A stretch of DNA of 64,000 nucleotides from Takakia lepidozioides. Taxonomy: Eukaryota; Streptophyta; Takakiopsida; Takakiales; Takakiaceae. How positions within the stretch are numbered: position 1 is the stretch's first letter; every line of letters starts with the position of its first letter. The notes under the pieces were generated by a model that saw only the letters and a program-made list of their open reading frames with translations, did no database searches and was not told where the DNA came from. The DNA lies in contig CM060732.1 in assembly GCA_030704615.1 (NCBI GenBank), forward strand, positions 33,833,053 to 33,897,052, read 5' to 3'. Shown piece after piece: positions 52,998-63,000 of the stretch. Made by a program: the position numbers and the translations under genes.

Positions 52998-53536
52998 CTG
53001 CTCAGCAAAAAGGGTTGATGGGGGGATGGCCAACTTGGGGAGATTGAGATGAAGAAAGCATGAATCCTGAAGGAAAACCAGTGCCCCTGCAGTTTATGAA
53101 GATCTGAGCTGTCTCCCTCTAAATCTGTGTCACCATTACAAAAAGGGATTTCCGACATGTCACTGCTCAAGGGGGTTCACATTAAGGGTCGTATTCACCG
53201 CTGCCATTGGGCTGCTTGCATCACATAAAAGATCACGCCAACACTGTTGGCACAGTGAGCATAGGGCAGGCTGTTGCATAGAAGTAGAACCGAGGGCAAG
53301 AACAAACCAAAGACTCCCATCCATGTCTTCTCTTCCGCTGCGGCGTGGATGAGGATTCCGCAAACTCTGATCACGAACGAACCTGAAGGAAAAACCCATA
53401 TAGCCTCATGACGATGGTTGGACAGAAAAGAGAACGCTCCTTTCCTTTGCCCTGATACTTCAACAGGGACGAGTAGGAGGAGTACAGATTTAGGATTAAC
53501 CAGAAGGGGATTCACGCCCCTTCTTTTCACACTACA
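51272..53536 (+). repeat. Right long terminal repeat of nested element
   Basis: Offset from the left copy by exactly 6,057 bases throughout, so no net indel. It carries an additional terminal CACACTACA (53528-53536) absent from the left LTR, giving 9-base inverted LTR ends, and is followed by the CTAC duplication. It carries the same microsatellites and G run as the left copy and no supported gene. Confidence 0.9.
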
Positions 53537-53540
53537 CTAC

Positions 53541-54228
53541 CATAGTATAAGGTAAAGCTTTGATAGCGATTCTCTTCCTCTGCTCCTTACCATAACTAGG
53601 TGGGCATTGACCATGAGTAAGGTAGTATCTGATTGGCCACTGCCAATCTAACCATTCATCTGCACTTCCTTGCACCTCCATTACAAATAAACTCGCATCA
53701 GGTAACTGATCGTCTACTCCTGTGGTGGCCTCTCCTGTTGTTAGTCGTGACAAATGATCTGCCACAAGATGCAAACAGCCAGGCTTGTAAACAACTTCGA
53801 ATTCAAACTCATGCAAGATTATTAACCACCTCGCTATCCTTCCACTTATCAAAGGTTTGTTCACCAGATATATCAGAGCCTGGTGATCCACATAAAACAT
53901 AAACTTTCTTCCCAATAGGTAATGCCTGAATTTCTTGACTGCATAAATCATTGCCAGTGCTTCTCTTTCAGTTGTGCTATAGTTCCTTTCAGCACTGTTC
54001 ATCAACCTGCTAGCATAGTACACAGGTGAATCTATATTTCCTGTAACATTCTGGGCTAACATTGCTCCCAACGCTTCTCCTGAGGCATCACAGTGAACAT
54101 GAAATACTATATGCCAGTGAGGGTTAATCAGCACAGGTGTAGTTGTTACTAACAGTGTAAGTTCCTCAAAAGCCTGTTGACATTCAGCTATCCATGCAAA
54201 CACTGCATCTTTCTTCAGAAGCTTGCTC
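53541..54228 (-). pseudogene. pol: RT-end and RNase H part of minus gypsy copy
   Basis: A single open minus-strand frame: FAWIAECQQAFEELTLLVTT, CDASGEALGAMLAQNVTGN, YYASRLMNSAERNYSTTERE, FYVDHQALIYLVNKPL and YKPGCLHLVADHLSRLTTG. It is cut at its 5' side by transposon copy 2 after AGAAGCTTGCTC and at its 3' side by the nested LTR element. Confidence 0.92.
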
Positions 54229-55219
54229 GGGGGCTGCTATTTCATGAGCGGCATGAGCATGAGCGGAAAAAAAAAAAGCATGAGCAGAGCATTGTGAGTC
54301 CACGGAAATAGGGTTAGGAGGCACGGAAATAGGGTCATGTGAAGTTGGAATGTGGCACCAGTGGACTTGAAATGCAACATTTTATTGCAAATTTTGTGGC
54401 AAGCCACGTCTATACAAGTGTGTTCTAACTGTCATAGCCGGAATAGGCACTACTCTCCTACACCCTCCGAGGAACTTGCCCCACCTTCTTCCTCATCCCC
54501 CTCGTCCTCGGAGCTCTGTGATGCATCAGTTCCACTATGCCTCTCAAAAATCCCGTCCTCTCCTTGGGGGACTGTCCACCTCACCTCCTGGGAATCTTCT
54601 GCGTCTTCTCCCCCACTTTCCTCAGCAGAATCCAACACAAATCTACGAGCCCGACGGGCTCTAATAGCTGCTGCCTCCTCCCTCATCTTCATTTTCTTGA
54701 GGCTTGCCTCGTCTAAAATCTGTTGTACACGACTACGTTCGGAACACCTCCTAATGGACACCGAAGCAAGCCGGGCAGCATAAGTAGGAAGGATGTACTC
54801 CCTTTTTGGACTAGGCATGAAATCCCCCCTAGCAAAAAAAGGGCACGTTCCTCCTGCCCATGAACTCCGGTGTAGACGTCCCTCCGGCAGTACTTGGCAT
54901 CCTACAGTAAGAACAAATCCACTTCAAGAATGTCAATACCAGCACAACCAGAAAGGGTTTTCAATGAAATAAGAGAGCGGAGGGAGGTGCCTCACGAAAT
55001 CTGGAGGCAACTTACAATGCCACCACTCACTCATAAACCGGGGGCTCCTCGGCCTCGATCCCAACTTCCTCCCCCTGCTCCTTCTCGGATTTTCCTCATC
55101 CTCCGAGGATGCCTCTTCCTCTTTCGGCAGACGTTCAGCCGCTGCAAGTTCCGAGTTGTGGAGGGCAGTATCTGGCTCGAAGGCGAACACATGCCTGTTG
55201 GACAACGTCCCTGCCCACA

Positions 55220-56035
55220 TTGAAGCACCTGAGGAACAAAGCGGGCGGTTAATAGCTTGCGGCATGCAATTGCAATCGGGCCAGGGGACAAACTGAGCAC
55301 GTGAAGGCTTACCCGTGCCGCATGTGAGGTCCAGAATCCGCCCTTGGACATCCGAGCACGTCTCCATGAGGGTTTGGATGAAAGCAGGGCTCCGGGTCCG
55401 GCTGTACCGCCACGGTTTGCCTGTCTTTGTGTCCTTCGGCATACTAGAGTGGGGCACATAGTTGTAGAGGACATTGTAGGTTACAGGGTCCACAGCGGCA
55501 TCAACACAAGACGACCGTCGTTGCGGAATTTGAACGTAGACCCTCTCTTCACAAAGCAATATGCCTCAAACACCAATGTCTGCACATCCAACAAAGAAGG
55601 GATCAATTCCAGGGTCTACTTAACATACACCACAATATGAAGTGAATGCAATAGATTGATAACTTACACTTTGGCCCTCTGTTCGCAACCCCTGCGTACT
55701 GATGCAGAACCATTTTCTGAGGAGGACCGGGGTGACACTTTTTGGTGTCCACCTTGCCACCGCATTCTTTGTGGTCTTCCCTCTCGTGGCAAGGACAACC
55801 ACACATCCACCGTCATCCAGAAGCATCCCCGCCAGCCCAAACCCGGCTTTCTAGTAGTCCTCAGTAAACCTGTTCCAGGTGGGCACACCATCCAGGCCCT
55901 CCAGCAGCTCCCCATCTGGAATGTCGAGGAGAATCATGTTGCAAGCTCTCTCCACCTCAACCCCCCCCGAGTGCTCTTGCAATTTGTGCTCACAGCCGTG
56001 AAGAATTCCATCATGGCTCAAAACCAGGGGGTCTT
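55220..56035 (-). pseudogene. Methyltransferase-like domain, copy 2
   Basis: Same motifs as copy 1: MILLDIPDGELLEG, LLDDGGCVVVLATRG, RILDLTCGTG and, after the intron, HVFAFEPDTALHNSEL. Two G-to-A-type changes on the coding strand damage it: the Asp before MILLD is Asn, and the Trp of TEDYWKAGF is a TAG (near 55852). The base after motif I that breaks copy 1 is correct here, so the two copies are damaged independently. Confidence 0.65.
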
Positions 56036-56859
56036 TAGGCTCTGTACCGCCAGCCTCTTCTTGGCTTTCCCCTTCTGCTCCGCCAGAGACTTGTTGTGTG
56101 CCACCTTCTTCGCCCTGGCAGCGAGAGCGTCAAGGAAGCTCTCATTGACGCATTGGATGATGGTTGGAGGTTCTAGCTTTGGCCTGTGCGTAAACGTCAC
56201 CGCCGAATACCGGCGTGTAGGCTCGCCCTCAAATGCCAACTTCTTGGCAGAGCCAGTCCCACTCCGAACTGACTTGGGAACCCGGACGACCGGTGACTGG
56301 GTAGGAGCAACAGCAGTCACAGGACCTTGAACAAAGTCGTCGTCCGAGTCACTCTCTTGGGTCCCCTCCTGCGCCTCCTCCGATGCCCCGACGGTTTTCT
56401 TCTTTTTGGGTGTTACTGCAGTCACCTGTTTCCTTGTCCTTTTCCTTTGACCTTTACTCTTCTCATGCAATTTCTCCTGAATTCCTGCCTGAGCAAGCTC
56501 TGCCGCTTTCCTGGAGTTCGCAAGCGCTTTGCCTCTTTTGCACCCAACGGAGGCAGCGGAGCCCGGTTTCGTCGAAATTCAGCATCCAGCTTCAATTGAA
56601 ACTCGGATGGGTCGAGCGAGCCGGGCGGAAGGTCCACATACCAAGGGCAATCACGCAAATGTTCCAGATGCCACTCCTTCACAATATCGTCAGTGTACAT
56701 GGAGTCAGCCCCAGGGTCCTCCATGCCAGGAAGAATGGTGGCTCGAAAGACAGATGACCTTTCTCCAAAAGGGAGAACTTGCAGTACCTGCATTCATGAA
56801 AAACACAATGAGGTCCCTGAAATGCATATTCGGCACCATTTTCCCAGGTTGGGGCGGCC

Positions 56860-57670
56860 TAGAAATGGAAAAATGGCGCCGAATTTCGGTTTTCGGTGAC
56901 TGCCACCGTAGGGACTTAGCCATCTTGGGAGCCCTGAACTGGAAATTCGGCGCCATTTTTCCCGGTTTGGCCCGAAGATGGCTAAGTCCCAGAACCGCAA
57001 TAGGGCCTAGAACTGGAAAAAATGGCGCCGAATTTCCAGTTCAGGGCCAGCCACCCTACGGACTTAGCCCGGAAATGGCTAAGTCCCAGAACGGCAATAG
57101 GGCCTAGAACTGGAAAATGGCGCCGAATTTCCACTTCGGGGCCAGCCAGTCTAGGGACTTAGCCCGAAAATGGCTAAGTCCCTGAACGGCAATAGGGCCT
57201 GGAACTGGAAAATGGCGCCGAATTTCCAGTTCAGGGCCAGCCAGTCTAGGGACTTAGCCCGAAAATGGCTAAGTCCCTGGACGGCAATAGGGCCTAGAAC
57301 TGGAAAACGGCGCCGAATTTCCAGTTCGGGCCAGCCACCCTAGGGACTTAGCCAAAAAATGGCTAAGTCCCTGGACGGCAATAGGGCGTAGAACTGGAAA
57401 ACGGCGCCGAATTTCCAGTTCCGGGCCAGCCACCCTAGGGACTTAGCCCGAAAATGGCTGTCCCTGGACGGCAATAGGGCCTACAACTGGAAAATGGCGC
57501 CGAATTTCCAGTTCAGGGTCAGCCACCCTGGACTTAGCCCGAAAATGGCTAAGTCCCTGAACGGCAATAGGGCCTGGAACTGAAAATGGCGCCGAATTTC
57601 CAGTTCCGGCAGGCCAGCCGTCTAGGGACTTAGCCATTTCGGAGCCCTGACTGGAAATTCGGCGCCATTT
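56860..57670. repeat. Palindrome array A, copy 2
   Basis: Seven or eight tandem units of about 95 bp with GGCGCC centres near 56875, 57026, 57119, 57212, 57307, 57402, 57498 and 57588, against five full units in copy 1. Each again has the GGGACTTAGCC/GGCTAAGTCCC stem as a second hairpin. The flanking inverted half-units are conserved. Confidence 0.9.
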
Positions 57671-58979
57671 TCCCTAACACCACTTGAGGCCTAACATCAT
57701 GAAATGCCAGGACTTGAAAGAAAGGCAGCGCGTATGTACCTGTACAGAAGGCGCATTGATGCTTTGTCCGCGTTCGGCTGGTCGGTGAACTCATGGCTCC
57801 GGCGAGCATCTGCTATCTCCCGAAAGAATAGGTTGGTTTTGTAGAGCAGAAAGTACCTCGTCACATAGTCACGTAGGCTCTCTGCTGCAGGAGATATCTC
57901 CATCTTGAACTGATGTGCTTGTGTGTCCAGCTGCTCTTGCGCATTCGTCGTCACCTGTGGAGATTCTCCATCAGATCGCTTCCTCAAAAAATACAATGAA
58001 TCACCCCTACTAGAGTAGAAGCCCCAAACGAAGCGTGGGGAAGTACCTGAAACCACCATGTCATGCGGTTCATCCACATGTCGAATGTGGGGTCAGAGAG
58101 TTTGTCTGGTTGGGAAGCTCCACATGTCCCTGGTACTTTGGAACCATTCCAGATTTGGAGCCACCGGGTCTGTCCAACCACCCAGCATATTCGTAAGCGC
58201 CAAAACACACAAAAAAGGAGTTGTTGCCACCACAATTTGGTTAAGAATGTATCACCTTTTCTGTTGCATGCACATAGGATGTGGCTAGACGATGGAGCTT
58301 CTCCAATGTCATCGTGGGCTTCAGAGCGCGAGAGTAGTGCTTCCCCACCTCCACCAGAAAGTCGGCACCAAGGGCGGGATCAGCTATGGCCACGTACTTT
58401 ACCATCGCGACTTGTACTTTATGCGGGCCCTCACCTCCGCAGCTTTGACATACGATTCGAGTTCGGGAGGGTGGATTCTTCTCCTCTGACTCCATGTAGA
58501 ACCTCCGCGCATGTGCCAAATCCTGCTGTACATGTGGGGCATCGCAGCAAAGTGCATGCCAACGAGGGTCAGAATAGTGCAAAAGAAGAAAGATCCACGG
58601 ATGTCTGTCAAGAATGCGCACATAGATTAGAGATCCTGCTCAACACAATTCTTCTATTGGGGGAGGAGAGACAGATTTAGCTCAACAAAAACTGTCAGGA
58701 GCTTTACCCGAAATATGTAGTCCACCATGGCGTCGACGCTCAGCCTATACAGGTTCTGTCTGCCTTTGCCTCCGACTTGGCAGGAGGTCGGCACTGAGGG
58801 AATTGGCAAACTCTTGCACCCCCTGCTTCCCGACATCTTCACTCGGAAGAGCAATAGGACAAGTTGGTGGCAATGAAGGCATTCTCAGTCACCCTGCAGT
58901 GCCACTTCCATCAAACAATACTGAAATGGGAATTTCCATCATATATGAGGATTCGCAATGAAATGACTTCCAAATTCAA

Positions 58980-59450
58980 AGTCCAAAAGCGAGAGGGGTT
59001 GAGCTTACGAGTTGATGTCGGCCATTGCCAGCTTTGAGAAGACTGCGATCTTTGGGCCCCGCAACCTTCAGCCACAACACAATCCACGGCGAAATGCCAA
59101 TCAAGGTCGTTGGGTGGGCTTGGGCAATGTGCCTCCATCCATGCCAGGAGGCGATGATTGCCGCCCACATGTAGAACATCTTACCGGACAAGTGCTGGAG
59201 GAAAAGAGGATCACTAGCAATCGATCTCTCGAAACTCCTCATTTCGCGTTTGCCAATGGGGGACCCCATTGTCCACCTCATCGGAAGTGTGGGCACGGGA
59301 AGCTCGTGGTCGTTCTCAATGGAAACGTAAAACGCGGCAGCAGACCCCATTCGATATCCATCCCGGAAGAGAATTCAGCTTGTCGAGATCGCCTGGAGGG
59401 CAGGTCTCACCCTGCAATGACACCAAGCGGCAAAGGGGAATTCGAAGCTT
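58980..59450 (-). pseudogene. ParB-like region, copy 2
   Basis: Indel-broken equivalent of 22388-22900: a GSAAAFYVSIEN start, SGKMFYMW, then GGNHRLLAWMEAH (an N-terminal Gly in place of the Asp of DGNHR in this frame, next to an indel), DLDWHFAVDCVV and a GRHQLVSS end in a shifted frame. It confirms that the ParB-like part and the methyltransferase exons belong to one gene in the same orientation. Confidence 0.55.
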
Positions 59451-61094
59451 GGCCGGGTATCACCATGCCCCCCAGCACCCTGCCAATGTTGCTGTGGGTT
59501 GCCTCCAACATCTTGGCAGCGGCCACAACTCATATCCGCCTCAGACATGACGTCTGCTGCAAAGGGTTTTTCCGGCAGCCCACCAGGACCGCCAAATCCA
59601 GCCTGTATGCTCCGGGTTTGGGGCCTGGGGATGTCCGGGAGGATGTCATCCTGGTCAGAAAGCTCCCTGTCGTCCTCCTCAACAGGGTCAGCCCTGCGAA
59701 ACCACCTCCAGCACTCTCCCCGTCTCTACTGCCCTCTCCTGGCTTCACCTTGAACTTGCACAATCCGTGCTCTTTCAGGTGTTCTTTCCTCTCCTCCACT
59801 CTCCACCGTATGGGTAATTGCGGGGGCTGCTCTTGCCGCGATGGTCTAACCGGTGTGTACTGCCTCTCTGTGTGGTTGTCTTGGAGGGATCCACCGTCTC
59901 TGTGCGTCCCTCGCTTACATTGGCATCTGTCATTGGGCACCCCTGGCCTCTTCAGCTGCCTTTTCTCTTTCCTCCTGGCTAGCATTCTGTCTCGTCTGTT
60001 CTTTTTGCCCTCTCTTTTGCCCTATCACGGGCTTCGTTTCTTACTAGGGCTAGCAGCAGGGGAGCCCTCCAGGACGACCACCTTTGATTGAGGCGAACTG
60101 AACCCGCGGCGCACTGCTTACTCCCCCTCCGCAGCCCGTGACGGCTCTCTCGCCGGGGATGCATGTGCTTAGCTTCTTCTTTTTCTTTGCGTGGGCGGGG
60201 CCCTACTGCATGTGCATGAACAACCTCCATTGCCGGGATCTGCTGTCCTCATGTCCTCACGCCCTTCACCACCTCCCCAATGCCTATTCTGTCGTACTCT
60301 CGTTGCAAGTCTACCGTCCACCAACAAAAGGTTTAAGTTGCCCTCTCGCCCCAAGTTGGCGATTCAAACATGCGAGAGTGGAGCTGTCGATGATACCACC
60401 AGCGTGCCGGGCTGGTCGTCGTCACTTGTCATTGACAATGATCGTGAAAACCAACATCGGTGCAAAAACCAGCATCGCAACGAGCAGCGCAACCACCATA
60501 GCAACAATCGTGTAGCAAAAATGAAAACATAACAAGTTAGGAAGTATGGAGAGCATTGCAACAACAATGAAAACAAATGCAAACAATTGCCTGAGAATGA
60601 CATGCACAAGCAGCCTTCTCCAGAGCTGCCGGATTTGCACACGCATTGCAAACAATCTAAGGTTCACTCAACTATCTAAAGTTCACTCATACAGCGAAGC
60701 CAGCCGAAGATGCAAAAACAAAGCGAGGTAAATAAAGCGAAAGCAAAAAAGAAATCAAACAAACCGAAAGCAGAAGTGGCTTGCCTGAGAGTACTCGGCT
60801 TCAGTTGGGCAGGTTGTGAGCAAGACACTGGAATCTCCTGCTGGAGCTTCAGTTTGGCCATGCGAGAGATGGCCGTCGTCCGTAGTACAGAGCTTTCAAC
60901 TTCCGCCGCGGTCTGGGATGTGAGGTCTCTCTCAGGAGAGCCATGCCTTCAGGCGGCAAAGTCCCAGCCAAAAAGATCTCCTTTTTTGGGGTACATGCCT
61001 CGAATAGCATGTTAAGCCAAGATTACATGAGATTTAGGGTACGTGGCCAGGAAAGCCATGCGTCGTCAGCCCGAATGATAACTGACGGCGGTCG

Positions 61095-61270
61095 AATTTA
61101 TTGCCCAGGGGGCCCGGATGGAAATTCGGCGCCGAATCTCCATCCAGGGGATGTTCTCTGTCGCACACGCGCCGTCTCTGCGCTGAGGCGACTTCATCCG
61201 GGCTTGCCCGTTGGATATTGGGTGTGCAATTTCCATTCGGGGGTGGTAGTAATTGACGGCACGGTTGCCG
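61095..61270. repeat. Remnant of palindrome array B
   Basis: A single GAAATTCGGCGCCGAATCTC palindrome with flanks identical to the last higher-order unit at 17695-17870. The remaining 1.6 kb of the array is missing, joined at GCCCAG/GGGGCCC, as expected for unequal recombination or replication slippage. Confidence 0.85.
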
Positions 61271-61538
61271 GCTCTCTCCCCTTCAGCCGTCATCATCCGG
61301 ACGGCCCCCACTTTCTGACTGCATACCGTTGGCAGTTATTGCACAAAGACCAGGGCCGCATTCCGGAGACAAGGTTATTAACACTCTGACTGTGGATTTT
61401 TGAGATAGTTGGCTCCTTGGATTGGATCAGGCTCGTCGCTCGGACAAATCGGCATCGCCATTCATCCATCGCTGCATCCCCCTTATAAGGGAGCTTCCCC
61501 GCACGCCATCCTGGCAGTCTTGTGTGCCAATCTCCATG

Positions 61539-62500
61539 GCGGAAAACCCGGAGCGCTAAGTGTACTGCCCTCCTCACGAGCATAGAGCTTCATTCCGTGC
61601 AGAGGGGACACCTGCCGGGTGATGGAGAAAGATCTGTGCGTTCGATACAACTGAACCCGGGTCGGTTTTTTGGAGGAGGAAAGGAAGGACTCTAACGGCC
61701 TTGTTGTCGAGAGTATTGTGTGCTCCACGATGATTCGGCGATGGCAGGGAAATGGCGAGTTCCACATCGGACAACGTCATATACAGGGCTGTTGGGGACT
61801 TCATTTGCCCGCCAAATGAACCTCTATCCTGGCGCCTTCCACGAAACAATCCGCGAATCAGAGAGTGGCTACCTCAAAGAGAGAAGTCCGAAATGAAGTA
61901 GTATACCAGAGCCAAACCCATCCATGAAGACGAGCGAGAACCGGGTTGTTCACAACCTGTCCGACTTAGACGGGGGCATGGAAGAAGTTCCGAGGTCGTC
62001 CTGGAGATCAGGACAAGTCCTCAATGGACGTCAGTGGAGGAGGGAGTCATATTCCCAGCACGAGCACCGCAGTTGATATATCTTGAAATATGCGAGGGCT
62101 TCACCTGGAGGGACACCGGGCGGAGCTGGCCGGGGCTGGACGACAACAAGTTCGCAATGAAATCGGTACATGCCTTCCCGCCGCGTCGACGGTAATATCT
62201 TCTTTGAGTTCCCTCCTCGGGCGGACTACTCGAGGGCGTCGGACGGATGTTGACAGATATGGATAGAAAACAGACGGTCATCCTGGGGCGTTACCAAAAC
62301 CACCAGCCATGAAGATGATCGATGGTTGTGCGGCACGTTGTTTGTGAGGGCGCGTTGCGAGTTTCTCCCCAACTTGCTTACACTGTAAAATCCAGAGGTC
62401 ACAGAACGAGACCGATTTGGGACAAGCACAGGCTCACCAACCATTCGAGGCTCAGGAGAAGGTAGAACTCCACATTTAAGTGTGCGCATTGCAAAGAACC
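61539..62500 (+). pseudogene. MULE-like transposase, copy 2, 5' part
   Basis: Colinear with 18119-19085: ATG near 61538 (MAENP), YLCV/DLCVRY region, acidic patch and the zinc-binding-like region ending FKCAHCKEP at 62500, where the N block starts. Many single-base indels break every frame. Confidence 0.75.
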
Positions 62501-63000
62501 NNNNNNNNNNNNNNNNNNNNNNNNNNNNNNNNNNNNNNNNNNNNNNNNNNNNNNNNNNNNNNNNNNNNNNNNNNNNNNNNNNNNNNNNNNNNNNNNNNNN
62601 NNNNNNNNNNNNNNNNNNNNNNNNNNNNNNNNNNNNNNNNNNNNNNNNNNNNNNNNNNNNNNNNNNNNNNNNNNNNNNNNNNNNNNNNNNNNNNNNNNNN
62701 NNNNNNNNNNNNNNNNNNNNNNNNNNNNNNNNNNNNNNNNNNNNNNNNNNNNNNNNNNNNNNNNNNNNNNNNNNNNNNNNNNNNNNNNNNNNNNNNNNNN
62801 NNNNNNNNNNNNNNNNNNNNNNNNNNNNNNNNNNNNNNNNNNNNNNNNNNNNNNNNNNNNNNNNNNNNNNNNNNNNNNNNNNNNNNNNNNNNNNNNNNNN
62901 NNNNNNNNNNNNNNNNNNNNNNNNNNNNNNNNNNNNNNNNNNNNNNNNNNNNNNNNNNNNNNNNNNNNNNNNNNNNNNNNNNNNNNNNNNNNNNNNNNNN
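62501..63000. other. Block of 500 N
   Basis: Exactly 500 unknown bases starting at a multiple of 500. It hides the transition from the transposase to a plus-strand gypsy fragment. Confidence 0.99.

Larger units (their letters stand above)
45215..53536 (+). mobile_element. Young non-autonomous LTR element with a gag/PPR-like ORF
   Basis: Two 2,256-bp direct repeats (45215-47470 and 51272-53527) that appear to differ at only a couple of bases flank 3.8 kb of internal sequence with a primer site, one long ORF and a short purine tract. Outer ends are 9-base inverted repeats TGTAGTGTG and CACACTACA, flanked by CTAC at 45211-45214 and 53537-53540. The gypsy target elsewhere (35744) has CCCCCTACCATAG, consistent with a 4-bp duplication. 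There is no protease, RT or integrase, so it must use enzymes from other elements. Confidence 0.9.
39432..54228 (-). mobile_element. Second-lineage gypsy element, minus copy, split by a nested element
   Basis: Read on the minus strand from 54228: RT end/RNase H (54228-53541), then after the nested element (53536-45215) integrase (45210-43700), the repetitive tail, the third gene (43270-39470), polypurine tract and LTR. The target around the nested element matches the plus copy at 35740-35760. The 5' part is lost at 54228, where transposon copy 2 begins. Confidence 0.88.
54450..60990 (-). pseudogene. ParB/methyltransferase-like gene, copy 2
   Basis: Gives the fullest domain order. From the 5' end: SRPRRKL-type start near 60900 (indel-damaged); basic low-complexity region (60200-59900); ParB-like part (59450-58980); VTENAFIATNL and VDAMVDYIFRV (58900-58700); LAHARRFYMESE and YVAIADPALGADFLVEVGKH (58550-58340); FGAYEYAGWLDR and MWMNRMTWWFQV (58220-58050); FFREIADARRSHEFTDQPNA (57830); intron with array A; ATILPGMEDPGADSMYTDDI and LRDCPWYVDLPPGSLDP (56750-56600); the lysine-rich exon (56470-56018); methyltransferase exons; acidic end. 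About 1,400 residues if intact; no copy here is intact. Confidence 0.65.
54229..62500. mobile_element. DNA transposon copy 2
   Basis: Begins with the same GGGGGCTGCTATTTCATGAG terminus as 10763, here inside a gypsy pol gene, and follows copy 1 colinearly: minus-strand methyltransferase-like gene with intronic array A (56860-57670), a reduced array B (about 61095-61270) and the plus-strand transposase up to the N block. It keeps the ParB-like region missing in copy 1 but has lost about 1.6 kb of array B. Small indels become very frequent after about 57 kb. Confidence 0.85.

Noticed and set aside
45215-53536. The nested element as a cut-and-paste DNA transposon because of its 9-bp inverted ends
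   Set aside because: Long direct repeats, a tRNA-Met primer site, a purine tract and a gag-like head fit an LTR retrotransposon better.
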